Under the pieces are notes generated by a model that saw nothing but the letters and a program-made list of their open reading frames with translations, did no database searches and was not told the DNA's origin. A stretch of 64,000 nucleotides of DNA. Source: an uncultured Rhizobium sp. Lineage in GTDB: Bacteria; Pseudomonadota; Alphaproteobacteria; Rhizobiales; Rhizobiaceae. The stretch covers positions 124,001 to 188,000 of the forward strand of contig CAMFIE010000003.1 in NCBI GenBank assembly GCA_945952315.1, written 5' to 3'. This document shows positions 54,750 to 62,793 of this stretch, piece after piece. Each line of letters begins with the position of its first letter. Positions within the stretch are counted from its first letter, which is position 1. The position numbers were made by a program, and so were the translations under genes.

Positions 54750-55652
54750 ATGCTGAAGCCTTTTGACTGGGATCTTTTGCGTTCATTTCTCGCGGTCGCC
54801 CGAAGCGGCAAGCTGACGCTCGCCGCGCGCCGCCTCAGGATAGACCATTCTACGCTGTCCCGCCGGATCACGGCACTGGAAACCGCGCTGAAAACACGGC
54901 TCTTCGACAAAAGTCTGAACGGCTATACGCTGACACCGGATGGCGAGAGGCTGCTTGGCGAGGCCGAGCGGATGGAAAGCGCAGTGATGGCGATCCAGAA
55001 TGATATTGCCGCAGGCCATTCCGATGTGTCGGGCACGGTGCGGATCGGGACACCCGACGGCTTCGGCACCAAATATCTCGCGCCGAGGATCGGGGCGCTT
55101 GCAGAGCGTCACCCGGGGCTGGATATCGAGCTTGTGGCCAATCCGCGCGCCTTCAGCCTGTCGAAGCGTGAAGCCGACATTGCCATCGGTCTCTCACCCA
55201 CCGGCCATGGACGGCTTCACACCGAAAAGCTCTCCGACTATGAACTCGGTGTCTATGGCGCATCCCATCGCGCTGCCGATTTTTCCGATATTGCCGAAGC
55301 GGCTGACATGCAGGGTCGACCTTTCGTTTCCTATATCGATGACCTGATTTACACGCCGGAGCTCGACTATCTGCCGCTGATCGCACGCGCCCTCACCCCG
55401 AGGCTCAAAAGCTCGAACCTGATTGCGCAGGCGGAAGCGGTGGCATCGGGCGCCGGGCTTGGCGTGCTGCCCTGTTTTCTTGCCGACCGGGACCCGCGGT
55501 TTTTCCGGGTTCTGCCGGGAAAGGTACGGCTGGTGCGCAGCCTGTTCATGACGGTGCATGTCGATATGCGACCCCTTTCGCGTATCCGGGCAACGCTTGA
55601 TTTCATTCGGGAAAGTGTTCTTGAGGACCGGGCGATCTTCCTTCCTGCATGA
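54750..55652 (+). CDS. LysR-family transcriptional regulator
   Basis: A 300-residue regulator. The winged helix-turn-helix is at residues 5-62 (FDWDLLRSFLAVARSGKLTLAARRLRIDHSTLSRRITALE). The rest is a periplasmic-binding-protein-like effector domain, with HPGLDIELVANPRAFSLSKREADIAIGLSP. It is divergent from the valine-catabolic operon, so it most likely controls that operon in response to valine or a CoA intermediate. Many bacteria use LiuR or MmsR for this instead. The effector is unknown. Confidence 0.93.
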   Translation: MLKPFDWDLLRSFLAVARSGKLTLAARRLRIDHSTLSRRITALETALKTRLFDKSLNGYTLTPDGERLLGEAERMESAVMAIQNDIAAGHSDVSGTVRIGTPDGFGTKYLAPRIGALAERHPGLDIELVANPRAFSLSKREADIAIGLSPTGHGRLHTEKLSDYELGVYGASHRAADFSDIAEAADMQGRPFVSYIDDLIYTPELDYLPLIARALTPRLKSSNLIAQAEAVASGAGLGVLPCFLADRDPRFFRVLPGKVRLVRSLFMTVHVDMRPLSRIRATLDFIRESVLEDRAIFLPA

Positions 55653-55791
55653 TTGTAAAACAAGCAGGTTTGGAACAGGCAAAATACCGCCTTGACTGTT
55701 GACATTGAAAATCTGCTCGGATCAACTTCCCCCGCGCCGGATGATCTGGCCAAGACCTCGAAAACGGGGCGACAAAAGGGGCGTGAACAGC

Positions 55792-56733
55792 ATGACACTG
55801 GAACTTCAGGGAGAACCGCGCAACGCGGGTCCGAACGAAGGAACGGCTTGCGGCAGTATCAATCTGGAAACCCTCCTGCAGGAGCGGATGGCGGGTTTTT
55901 CCAAGGCGGAGAGCCGGATAGCAACCTATTTTCTGAACAATCTCAACGGTCTGCAATTCGAAACCGGCGCCAGCATCGCCGATGCGGTGGGTGTGAGTGA
56001 AATGACCGTCGGACGATTCGTCCGTTCGATCGGTTTCGACAATCTGCGAACGCTCAAGCGCATGCTGAGACCGCAGGCCGCAGGCGAAGCCGTGCGGGAC
56101 ATCGACAACTATCTTGCCCGCTTTCAGGTCCAGGGTGACCGGCAGGAAGACCGGCGGGAAAGCCTGAAGCTCGAGCTGGATGCGATCCTCAAGGCCTATG
56201 CCATGGCCGACACGCCGCAATGGCGCCAGGCGGTCAATGCACTCGAAGGCGCCGAGGTCGTTTATGTCGTCGGCTTTCAGGCGTCCAAAGGACTCGCCAT
56301 GGATTTTGCCTCGCGGCTCTTGTGGATGCGGCCGCAGGTGATCTTCGTAAACTCCGACAGTGGCACCTATGGCGAGGTGCTGATGGCGGAACCGAAGACC
56401 AGTGCCGTGCTCCTGATCGACACCGCCACCTATGCCGCCAAAACCATGAAGCTCGCCGAACGACTGAAGGCGATTGGCATGCCGCTGGTAATCGTCACTG
56501 ACAAGTTCAGCCAATGGGGCTGGGCCTATTCCTCGATGGTGTTCGAGGCCCATACCTATGTGAAGACCTTCTGGGACAGTTCGGCGCCGCTTGCCGTAAT
56601 CCTCAACCTGATGCTCGACAGCATTGCCACGCGCCTTGGGCCCAAAGCCCGCAGCAACTATCAGCGCATGGTCGATGCCGGGCGGCATTTCGGCGAGTTC
56701 GTTTCGAAGCACAGCCTTGGAAGGCGCGAATAG
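55792..56733 (+). CDS. RpiR/MurR-family transcriptional regulator
   Basis: A 313-residue regulator. The N-terminal helix-turn-helix is at about 20-95 (LLQERMAGFSKAESRIATYFLNN ... TGASIADAVGVSEMTVGRFVRSIGF) and a SIS sugar-phosphate domain follows (about 140-290, AEVVYVVGFQASKGLAMDFASRLLW). Family members sense phosphorylated sugars or amino sugars. I chose the ATG at 55792; a GTG at 55783 has AAGGGG directly upstream and is a real alternative. It precedes the AcuI-like gene and may control that and the divergent ALDH/Tm-1 genes. Confidence 0.9.
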   Translation: MTLELQGEPRNAGPNEGTACGSINLETLLQERMAGFSKAESRIATYFLNNLNGLQFETGASIADAVGVSEMTVGRFVRSIGFDNLRTLKRMLRPQAAGEAVRDIDNYLARFQVQGDRQEDRRESLKLELDAILKAYAMADTPQWRQAVNALEGAEVVYVVGFQASKGLAMDFASRLLWMRPQVIFVNSDSGTYGEVLMAEPKTSAVLLIDTATYAAKTMKLAERLKAIGMPLVIVTDKFSQWGWAYSSMVFEAHTYVKTFWDSSAPLAVILNLMLDSIATRLGPKARSNYQRMVDAGRHFGEFVSKHSLGRRE

Positions 56734-56866
56734 ACGCCGTCCATTGGTCTTAATCGCCGGGCAGCAACGCGATCGGCAATTGACAGGCAGGGCCCGGCTG
56801 TGAACCCTGCTGCCAAATCGGAGCGGCCAGATGCGGGCCCGAACAGGATATGGAAGGATAGCGACG

Positions 56867-57865
56867 ATGGAACCCTTTCGCGCGATGGTGATCGATCAGG
56901 TAGACGGCAAGCCCAAGGCCGGTTTTCGCGATCTGACGCTGGCCGACCTTCCGGACAACGAGGTTCTGGTCAAGGTTGCCTATTCGACGCTGAACTACAA
57001 GGACGGCCTTTCGATCAGTGGCAAGGGCCGCATCGCCCGCCGTTTTCCGATGGTGGCAGGAGCGGATCTGTCTGGCACGATCATCGAAAGCCGCGCCGAA
57101 GGCTTCCGGCCCGGCGACAAGGTTATCGTGAACGGCTGGGGCATGTCGGAAACCGAATGGGGCGGCTATTCCCACTTCCAGCGCGTCAAGGCCTCGATGC
57201 TGACACGCCTGCCGGACGCTTTCACACTGCAACAGGCCATGGTGATCGGGACGGCCGGTTACACGGCAGCCCTGTGTGTGGCCGCCCTTGAAGACTGGGG
57301 TATGATCAAAAAGGGTGGCGCGGAAGTGCTGGTTACGGGTGCGGCAGGCGGCGTCGGATCGGTTGCCGTGGCACTGCTTGCAAGCCGGGGCTATACAGTA
57401 ACCGCCGCGACCGGCCGACCGGAAACCCATGATTATCTTGCACATCTCGGCGCGACCGGCTTTGTCGACAGGGCAAGCCTTGCTGAAAAAGGCGGGCCGC
57501 TGCAGAAGGAGCGCTGGGCTGGAGCGGTGGATTCTGTCGGCTCGACGACGCTTGCCAATGTGTTGGCACAGACTTCCTATGGTGGCGCGGTTTCTGCCTG
57601 CGGCCTTGCCGGTGGCTTTGATCTGCCGGGCACGGTGATGCCGCATATTCTGAGGGGTGTGACGCTGATCGGCGTCGATTCCGTCATGACGCCGCATGAA
57701 AAGCGCAATCGCGCCTGGGCGCTCCTCGCCGAAAGCCTTGACAAGGCAAAGCTTGCCGCGATGACTTCGGTCGAGCCGATGGACAATCTCCCGGCGCTTG
57801 CCGACGCGATCATGGCCGGTCAGACACGGGGCCGCGTGGTGATCCGCATCGGTGGCGATGAATAG
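56867..57865 (+). CDS. acuI: MDR-family acrylyl-CoA reductase/quinone oxidoreductase (AcuI-like)
   Basis: A 332-residue zinc-free medium-chain dehydrogenase of the YhdH/AcuI group. The start MEPFRAMVIDQVDGKPKAGFRDL and the loop YSTLNYKDGLSISGKGRIARRFP are characteristic; the NADPH site is VLVTGAAGGVGSVAVALLASRGY (about 148-170). AcuI reduces acryloyl-CoA to propionyl-CoA. Here it lies between the RpiR gene and a convergent aldehyde dehydrogenase, so beta-alanine or another three-carbon compound could be in play, but this is inferred. An alternate name is quinone oxidoreductase. Confidence 0.88.
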   Translation: MEPFRAMVIDQVDGKPKAGFRDLTLADLPDNEVLVKVAYSTLNYKDGLSISGKGRIARRFPMVAGADLSGTIIESRAEGFRPGDKVIVNGWGMSETEWGGYSHFQRVKASMLTRLPDAFTLQQAMVIGTAGYTAALCVAALEDWGMIKKGGAEVLVTGAAGGVGSVAVALLASRGYTVTAATGRPETHDYLAHLGATGFVDRASLAEKGGPLQKERWAGAVDSVGSTTLANVLAQTSYGGAVSACGLAGGFDLPGTVMPHILRGVTLIGVDSVMTPHEKRNRAWALLAESLDKAKLAAMTSVEPMDNLPALADAIMAGQTRGRVVIRIGGDE

Positions 57866-57878
57866 GGCCGGCTTTCCG

Positions 57879-59357
57879 TCAGGTCAGATCAATCCAGGCG
57901 GTTTTGAGATCCGTGTATTTGTGCAGCGCATGCAAAGACTTGTCGCGGCCAAAACCGGATTGCTTGAAGCCCCCGAGCGGCACGGTGATATCGGAACCGC
58001 CATAGGTATTCACATGCACCACGCCCGCATGGATCGCCCGGATCATGCGGTGCGCACGGCCGAGATTGGCCGTCCACACTGCTGATGCAAGGCCGAAATC
58101 CGTGCCATTGGCAAGCGCCACCGCCTCTTCTTCGGTCCGGAACGGCGTGACGGCGAGCACCGGGCCGAACACCTCCTCGCGGAAAAGCGTCATCTGTGGC
58201 GTCACGCCGGTGACGATGGTCGGCGCCATATAGCTGCCGCCGGTCTCGGCAAGAATGCGGCTGCCACCGGTTACCACCGAACCGCCTTCGGACACCGCCT
58301 TTTCGACATAGGCAAGGTCCTTTGCCAGTTGATCCTCACTGGACACCGCGCCGATATCGCTGCCGAGATTTAACGGATTGCCCACCTTCAATTTCCCGGC
58401 TTCGGCGGCGAGCTGCTCCAGGAACGTATCCATGATGCTTTCCTCGACCAGAAGACGCGAACCGGCAACGCAGACCTGCCCGGAATTGCGGAAAATCCCG
58501 GCGGCGGAAACCTTCGCCGCCTTGGCAAGATTGGCCGTATCGGCAAAGACTATATTGGGTGACTTGCCGCCAAGCTCGAGAAAGACCCGCTTAAGGTTGG
58601 AGCGGGCAGAATAGTCCATCAGCATCCGCCCGACGCCACCCGAGCCTGTGAAGGCAAGCGCATCCACATCCATATGCAGCCCGAGCGCCTTGCCCGTGAT
58701 GCTGCCTTTGCCGGTCACGATATTGAGCACACCTGCGGGAAGACCCGCTTCCAGCGCCAGCTCACCGAGACGAAGCAACGAAAGGGAGGCGATTTCCGCG
58801 GGCTTCAACACTACCGTGTTGCCAGCCGCAAGCGCCGGGGCAATCTTCCAGGCACCGATCATGAGCGGGAAATTCCACGGCACGATGGCACCGACAACGC
58901 CAAGCGGCTCGCGGTGCACAAGCGCCAGCACCTCCGGTGCCGTCGGGGCGATTTCGTCATAGACCTTGTCGATGGCCTCGCCATAATAGCGGAAGGTGCC
59001 CGCTGCCGAGAGAGGTTCGGCCTTCAGCGCCATGGAGATTTCCGTGCCATTGTCCCTTACACCGAGAACGGCAAGCTCCAGAGCATGCTTTTCGATGAGA
59101 TCGGCAAGCTTGATCAGGATTTTCTTGCGGGCCGCCGGTGCCATCCGCGCCCAGGCGGGAAAGGCAGCCCGTGCCGCCGCAACCGCCCGGTTCACATCCT
59201 CTTCGCTTCCCGCGGCAATGGTCGTCAGTCGCTTTCCATCAATCGGGGAGATAACCTCGAGCACCGCAGCCGGTTCCTCCATCCGCCCATTGATCAGATG
59301 CCCGCGGCCCGGTAGGTCCTTGGCGGCAAGCGTATCGATGGCGTCCTGATTGAGCAT
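57879..59357 (-). CDS. Aldehyde dehydrogenase, NAD-dependent
   Basis: A 492-residue aldehyde dehydrogenase. The catalytic Glu is in LKRVFLELGGKSPNIVFAD (about 262) and the catalytic Cys in NSGQVCVAGSRLLVEES (about 297); GVVGAIVPWNFPLMIGAWKIAPAL and AFTGSGGVGRMLM form the NAD site. It is closest in appearance to the gamma-glutamyl-aminobutyraldehyde/betaine-aldehyde group, not to MmsA. It is divergent from the Tm-1-like gene across 121 bases and convergent with acuI. It would oxidise the aldehyde left by the aminotransferase gene in the same block. Confidence 0.93.
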   Translation of the reverse strand: MLNQDAIDTLAAKDLPGRGHLINGRMEEPAAVLEVISPIDGKRLTTIAAGSEEDVNRAVAAARAAFPAWARMAPAARKKILIKLADLIEKHALELAVLGVRDNGTEISMALKAEPLSAAGTFRYYGEAIDKVYDEIAPTAPEVLALVHREPLGVVGAIVPWNFPLMIGAWKIAPALAAGNTVVLKPAEIASLSLLRLGELALEAGLPAGVLNIVTGKGSITGKALGLHMDVDALAFTGSGGVGRMLMDYSARSNLKRVFLELGGKSPNIVFADTANLAKAAKVSAAGIFRNSGQVCVAGSRLLVEESIMDTFLEQLAAEAGKLKVGNPLNLGSDIGAVSSEDQLAKDLAYVEKAVSEGGSVVTGGSRILAETGGSYMAPTIVTGVTPQMTLFREEVFGPVLAVTPFRTEEEAVALANGTDFGLASAVWTANLGRAHRMIRAIHAGVVHVNTYGGSDITVPLGGFKQSGFGRDKSLHALHKYTDLKTAWIDLT

Positions 59358-59414
59358 GGCGTGTCTCCCGGTCTGGCAGATGCATTATCCTGTCATCCGC
59401 CCTCATTTTCCACC

Positions 59415-59461
59415 TTGCAAAGAATTGGTGCGGGTGTCAATATACTTCACACGTTAAGTAT
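59415..59461 (+). promoter_or_regulatory. Candidate promoter and operator of the Tm-1/HAD/aminotransferase operon
   Basis: TTGCAA (59415-59420) and AATATA (59439-59444) form a plausible promoter with an 18-base spacer. Overlapping its -10 side is an inverted repeat ATACTT (59442-59447) / AAGTAT (59456-59461), typical of a repressor site. The regulator could be the nearby RpiR protein. Confidence 0.4.
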
Positions 59462-59478
59462 CTCGGGAGGAGCGGAAC

Positions 59479-60732
59479 GTGGGCATGCAGCATAAACCTC
59501 GCATTCTGGTGATCGGCACGGGCGACACCAAGGCCGATGAGCTGGAATTCATGGCGTCCTCGATCCGCGAGGCGGGCGGCGAAGCGCTGCATATGGACGT
59601 GAGCATCCTCGGTGATCCGCCCTATCGCCCGGACTTTTCCAAGCATGATGTGCTCGCAGCGGGCGGTCATACGCTTGCTGACGCCACGTCGGGTGGCGAT
59701 GAAATGTCGGCGATGACGATGATGGCCGGTGGTGCGGCGATCCTCGCCCGCAGCCTTTATGACGAGGGAAAGATCGACGGCGTGCTCGCCCTTGGCGGTT
59801 CGATGGGCACGGATCTTGCCCTCGATGTTGCCCTTGCATTGCCGCTGGGCGTGCCGAAATTCGTGGTCTCCACCATTTCCTATTCGCATCTTCTGCCCCC
59901 TGACCGTATCGCCACAGACCTGATGATGATCCTCTGGGCGGGCGGGCTCTATGGCCTGAACAGCGTCTGCCGTGCCGTGCTTTCGCAGGCCTCCGGCGCG
60001 GTGGTTGGCGCGGCGAAGACCGCCCGCAAGCCCAGCCGCTCGCGCCCCGTGATCGGCATGAGCTCGCTCGGAAAATCCTGCCTCAAGTACATGACCCATC
60101 TGAAACCCGCCGTTGAAAAGCGGGGCTATGAGCTGGTGGTCTTCCACACAACCGGCATGGGCGGACGCGCGCTTGAAGCGGTCGCCGCCCAGCGCGGTTT
60201 CGATCTGGTGATGGACTTTTCGCTGCAGGAGCTTGCCAATTTCGAAAACGGCTCGGTGGTAAATTCCGGACCGGACCGGCTGGAAAATGCAGGCCGCCTT
60301 GGTATTCCCCAGATCGTGGCACCCGGCGCAATCGACATGATCGATGTGGCCGCCTGGCTGCCCTTCCCGCCGAAGATTGCGGATCGCACCTATCACGGCC
60401 ATAACCGGTTGCTGGGCTCGATCATTGCGACCAGGGAAGAGCGCGCGCATGTGGCCGGCGTTATTGGCGCGAAACTGTCGAAGGCAACCGGTCCGGTCGC
60501 CTTTCTGATGCCGGAGGGAGGCATTCAGGAATGGGATCAGGAAGGGCAGCCCTTCCATGATCCGGATGCGCTTTCGGCCTTTTCGGATGCGATGCGCGCG
60601 GCCGTGCAGGCGCCGGTCGAGTTCGTTTCCGTGCCCGCCCATATCAATAGCCCGGCCTTTGCAGAGGCCGCCCTTACGGTTCTGGACCGCTGGGTAGCCG
60701 AGGGCAAGGTTGCCAAGGGAGTGCCCGCATGA
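59479..60732 (+). CDS. Tm-1-like ATP-binding domain protein (UPF0261)
   Basis: A 417-residue protein of the UPF0261/Tm-1-like family, whose plant member blocks tobamovirus replication. Features: ILVIGTGDTKADELEFMASSIREAGGEALHMDVSILG, VLALGGSMGTDLALDVALALPLGVPKFVVSTISYSHLL, GMSSLGKSCLKYM and FHTTGMGGRALEAVAAQRGFDLVMDFSLQEL. Usually it is coded beside a TIM-barrel phosphoenolpyruvate-hydrolase-like protein; here a HAD hydrolase takes that place and the TIM-barrel partner is missing. The start is GTG at 59479 with GGGAGGAG 7 bases before; an ATG two codons later is possible. Biochemical role unknown. Confidence 0.9.
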   Translation: MGMQHKPRILVIGTGDTKADELEFMASSIREAGGEALHMDVSILGDPPYRPDFSKHDVLAAGGHTLADATSGGDEMSAMTMMAGGAAILARSLYDEGKIDGVLALGGSMGTDLALDVALALPLGVPKFVVSTISYSHLLPPDRIATDLMMILWAGGLYGLNSVCRAVLSQASGAVVGAAKTARKPSRSRPVIGMSSLGKSCLKYMTHLKPAVEKRGYELVVFHTTGMGGRALEAVAAQRGFDLVMDFSLQELANFENGSVVNSGPDRLENAGRLGIPQIVAPGAIDMIDVAAWLPFPPKIADRTYHGHNRLLGSIIATREERAHVAGVIGAKLSKATGPVAFLMPEGGIQEWDQEGQPFHDPDALSAFSDAMRAAVQAPVEFVSVPAHINSPAFAEAALTVLDRWVAEGKVAKGVPA

Positions 60733-61403
60733 CCTCTGCCCCTTCCAAGGCGCTGGTTCTTGATTTCGGTGGCGTGATCTCGAAAACCATGTTCGAGACC
60801 CATGATCTGTCGGAACAGGCGCTTGGCCTTGCGCCCGGTACCCTCAACTGGCCCGGCCCCTTTGACCCGGTCCGCGATCCGCTCTGGCAGAAAATGCAGG
60901 CCGACGAGATCACCGAGCGGGACTACTGGCATATCCGCGCGGCCGAGACCGGCAAGTTGATCGGCGAGGACTGGCGCGACATGCAAAGCTTCGTGATCCG
61001 CGCCCGCGGTGCCGAGCCGGACAAGGTGATCCGCCCGGAAATGCGTGAAACCATTGCGCGGGTAAAGGCTGCCGGTTTCCGACTTGCGATCCTTTCCAAC
61101 GAGCTTGACCTCTTCTATGGCAAGGATTTTCGGCGCAAACTGCCGCTGCTTGATGATTTCGAACTGATTGTCGACGCGACCTATACCGGTATTCTGAAAC
61201 CCGATCCCCGCGCCTATCAGGCGGTGATCGAGGCACTCGGCCTTAGCCCCGGTGACTGTGTCTTCGTCGATGATCAGGCCCGCAATATCCGCGGTGCGGA
61301 GGCGGTTGGCATGAAAGTTGTCCATTTCGACGTGACGGCGCCTGCCCGCTCCTGCTCCGAAGCCCTTTCCCATTTCGGCCTTCCCGGCCTGCAACAAGGA
61401 TGA
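60729..61403 (+). CDS. HAD-family hydrolase (YihX-like type)
   Basis: A 224-residue HAD-superfamily protein. Motif I is LDFGGVIS: the nucleophile Asp is present, but the usual second Asp (DxD) is Gly. Motif II is LAILSNE, motif III TGILKPDPRAY, motif IV CVFVDDQARN. The DFGGV form also occurs in YihX-type and haloacid-dehalogenase-like proteins, so it may be a phosphatase with altered chemistry. The ATG overlaps the Tm-1-like stop and its stop overlaps the aminotransferase start, showing tight coupling. Substrate unknown. Confidence 0.9.
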   Translation: MTSAPSKALVLDFGGVISKTMFETHDLSEQALGLAPGTLNWPGPFDPVRDPLWQKMQADEITERDYWHIRAAETGKLIGEDWRDMQSFVIRARGAEPDKVIRPEMRETIARVKAAGFRLAILSNELDLFYGKDFRRKLPLLDDFELIVDATYTGILKPDPRAYQAVIEALGLSPGDCVFVDDQARNIRGAEAVGMKVVHFDVTAPARSCSEALSHFGLPGLQQG

Positions 61404-62758
61404 AACCCATGCGCGACAGCAACTTTCTCCGCGAACAGAACGCCCGGCACATCTGGCACCCGATGGCGCATCCGGCCGAAATGCAGGCCAATCCGCCGAA
61501 GATCATCACCGGCGGCAAGGGCACGCGCGTGTCCGACGTGGATGGGCGCGAGGTACTGGATGCCGTCGGCGGCCTTTGGAATGTCAATCTCGGTTACAGC
61601 GCCGATCCGGTGAAAAAGGCGATTGCCGCCCAGCTCGACCAGCTTCCCTATTATTCGGCCTTCCGCGGCACCTCGACGGCACCGGCAATCGAGCTCGCGC
61701 ATGAGCTTGCCGACTGGTTTGCACCCGAAGGCATGGTGCGTTCCTTTTTCACCTCCGGCGGATCGGATTCGGTTGAAACCGCGCTTCGCCTCGCCCGCCA
61801 GTTCTGGAAGGTGAAGGGACAGGGCGAAAAGACCAAGTTCATGGCGCTGAAGAAGGGGTATCACGGCACCCATTTCGGCGGGGCCTCTGCCAATGGCAAT
61901 GCCAATTTCCGCCGCAACTATGAGCCGCTGATGCCAGGCTTCTACCATATGCCGGCACCCTATACCTATCGCAATCCGTTCAACGAGACCGATCCTGCAA
62001 GGCTTGCGCAGTTGATAATCCAGTCCTTCGAGGACGAGATTGCCTTTCAGGGGGCCGATACGATTGCCGCGATCATCATGGAGCCGGTGCTGGGTGCCGG
62101 CGGCGTGATCGTACCGCATGAAAGCTTCATGCCGAAGCTGCGCGCGCTCTGCGACAGGCACGATATCCTTCTGATCGCCGATGAAGTGGTGACGGGCTTT
62201 GGCCGCACCGGAAGCTGGTCAGGTTCGCGCCTCTGGGGCGTGAAGCCGGATATGATGTGTATCGCCAAGGCGATCACCTCCGGCTATTTCCCGCTCGGCG
62301 CAACGCTGATCGGCGAAAGGATCGCGGAAGCCTTCGAGGCCGACAAGACGACCTTTGGTGCAATCGGGCATGGCTATACCTATTCAGCCCATCCGGTCGG
62401 ATGTGCGGCAGCGCTTGCGGCACTCTCCGAAACCCGCCGTCTCAATGTGGCTGACAATGCCGGTGCCCGTGGCCTTGAGCTGCAGGCGGGCCTCAAGGCC
62501 CTCAAGGAAAAGCACGAGATCGTCGGCGATGTGCGCGGCATCGGCCTGATGGCGGCCATCGAGCTCGTTTCCGATCGCGCCGCCAAGAAGCCTGCGGACA
62601 AAAAGGTGATGGGCAAGGTTTCCGAGGAAGCCTATGGCGCGGGCGTGATGATCCGTGTGTCCGGTCCCAACATCATCCTTTCGCCGCCGCTTATCTTCAC
62701 CGCCGCAGAAGTAGAGGAAACGCTCGCAGCCCTCGACAAGGCGCTTGCGGCTGCATGA
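61400..62758 (+). CDS. Class III (omega) aminotransferase
   Basis: A 452-residue PLP-dependent transaminase. NARHIWHPMAHPAEM at the start, FTSGGSDSVETALRLARQFWK, the PLP pocket LLIADEVVTGFGRTGSWSG and the lysine in IAKAITSGYFPLGA (Lys290) fit omega-amino-acid:pyruvate aminotransferases. It would take the amino group off a terminal amine and leave an aldehyde for the ALDH at 57879-59357. It starts with ATG overlapping the HAD stop by 4 bases, then a terminator follows. The exact substrate (beta-alanine, taurine, putrescine-like) is unknown. Confidence 0.93.
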   Translation: MKPMRDSNFLREQNARHIWHPMAHPAEMQANPPKIITGGKGTRVSDVDGREVLDAVGGLWNVNLGYSADPVKKAIAAQLDQLPYYSAFRGTSTAPAIELAHELADWFAPEGMVRSFFTSGGSDSVETALRLARQFWKVKGQGEKTKFMALKKGYHGTHFGGASANGNANFRRNYEPLMPGFYHMPAPYTYRNPFNETDPARLAQLIIQSFEDEIAFQGADTIAAIIMEPVLGAGGVIVPHESFMPKLRALCDRHDILLIADEVVTGFGRTGSWSGSRLWGVKPDMMCIAKAITSGYFPLGATLIGERIAEAFEADKTTFGAIGHGYTYSAHPVGCAAALAALSETRRLNVADNAGARGLELQAGLKALKEKHEIVGDVRGIGLMAAIELVSDRAAKKPADKKVMGKVSEEAYGAGVMIRVSGPNIILSPPLIFTAAEVEETLAALDKALAAA

Positions 62759-62766
62759 AATCATCG

Positions 62767-62793
62767 CCCCGGATCGCTCCGGGGTGTTCTTTC
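62767..62793. terminator. Terminator between convergent genes
   Basis: CCCCGG (62767-62772) pairs with CCGGGG (62779-62784), followed by TGTTCTTTCCT. It lies between the aminotransferase stop and the stop of the serine hydrolase, and could stop transcription of the aminotransferase operon. Confidence 0.7.

Noticed and set aside
57879-59357. mmsA (methylmalonate-semialdehyde dehydrogenase) completing the valine operon
   Set aside because: The catalytic region NSGQVCVAGSRL and overall pattern fit general NAD-dependent aldehyde dehydrogenases, and the gene is paired with the aminotransferase block rather than mmsB.
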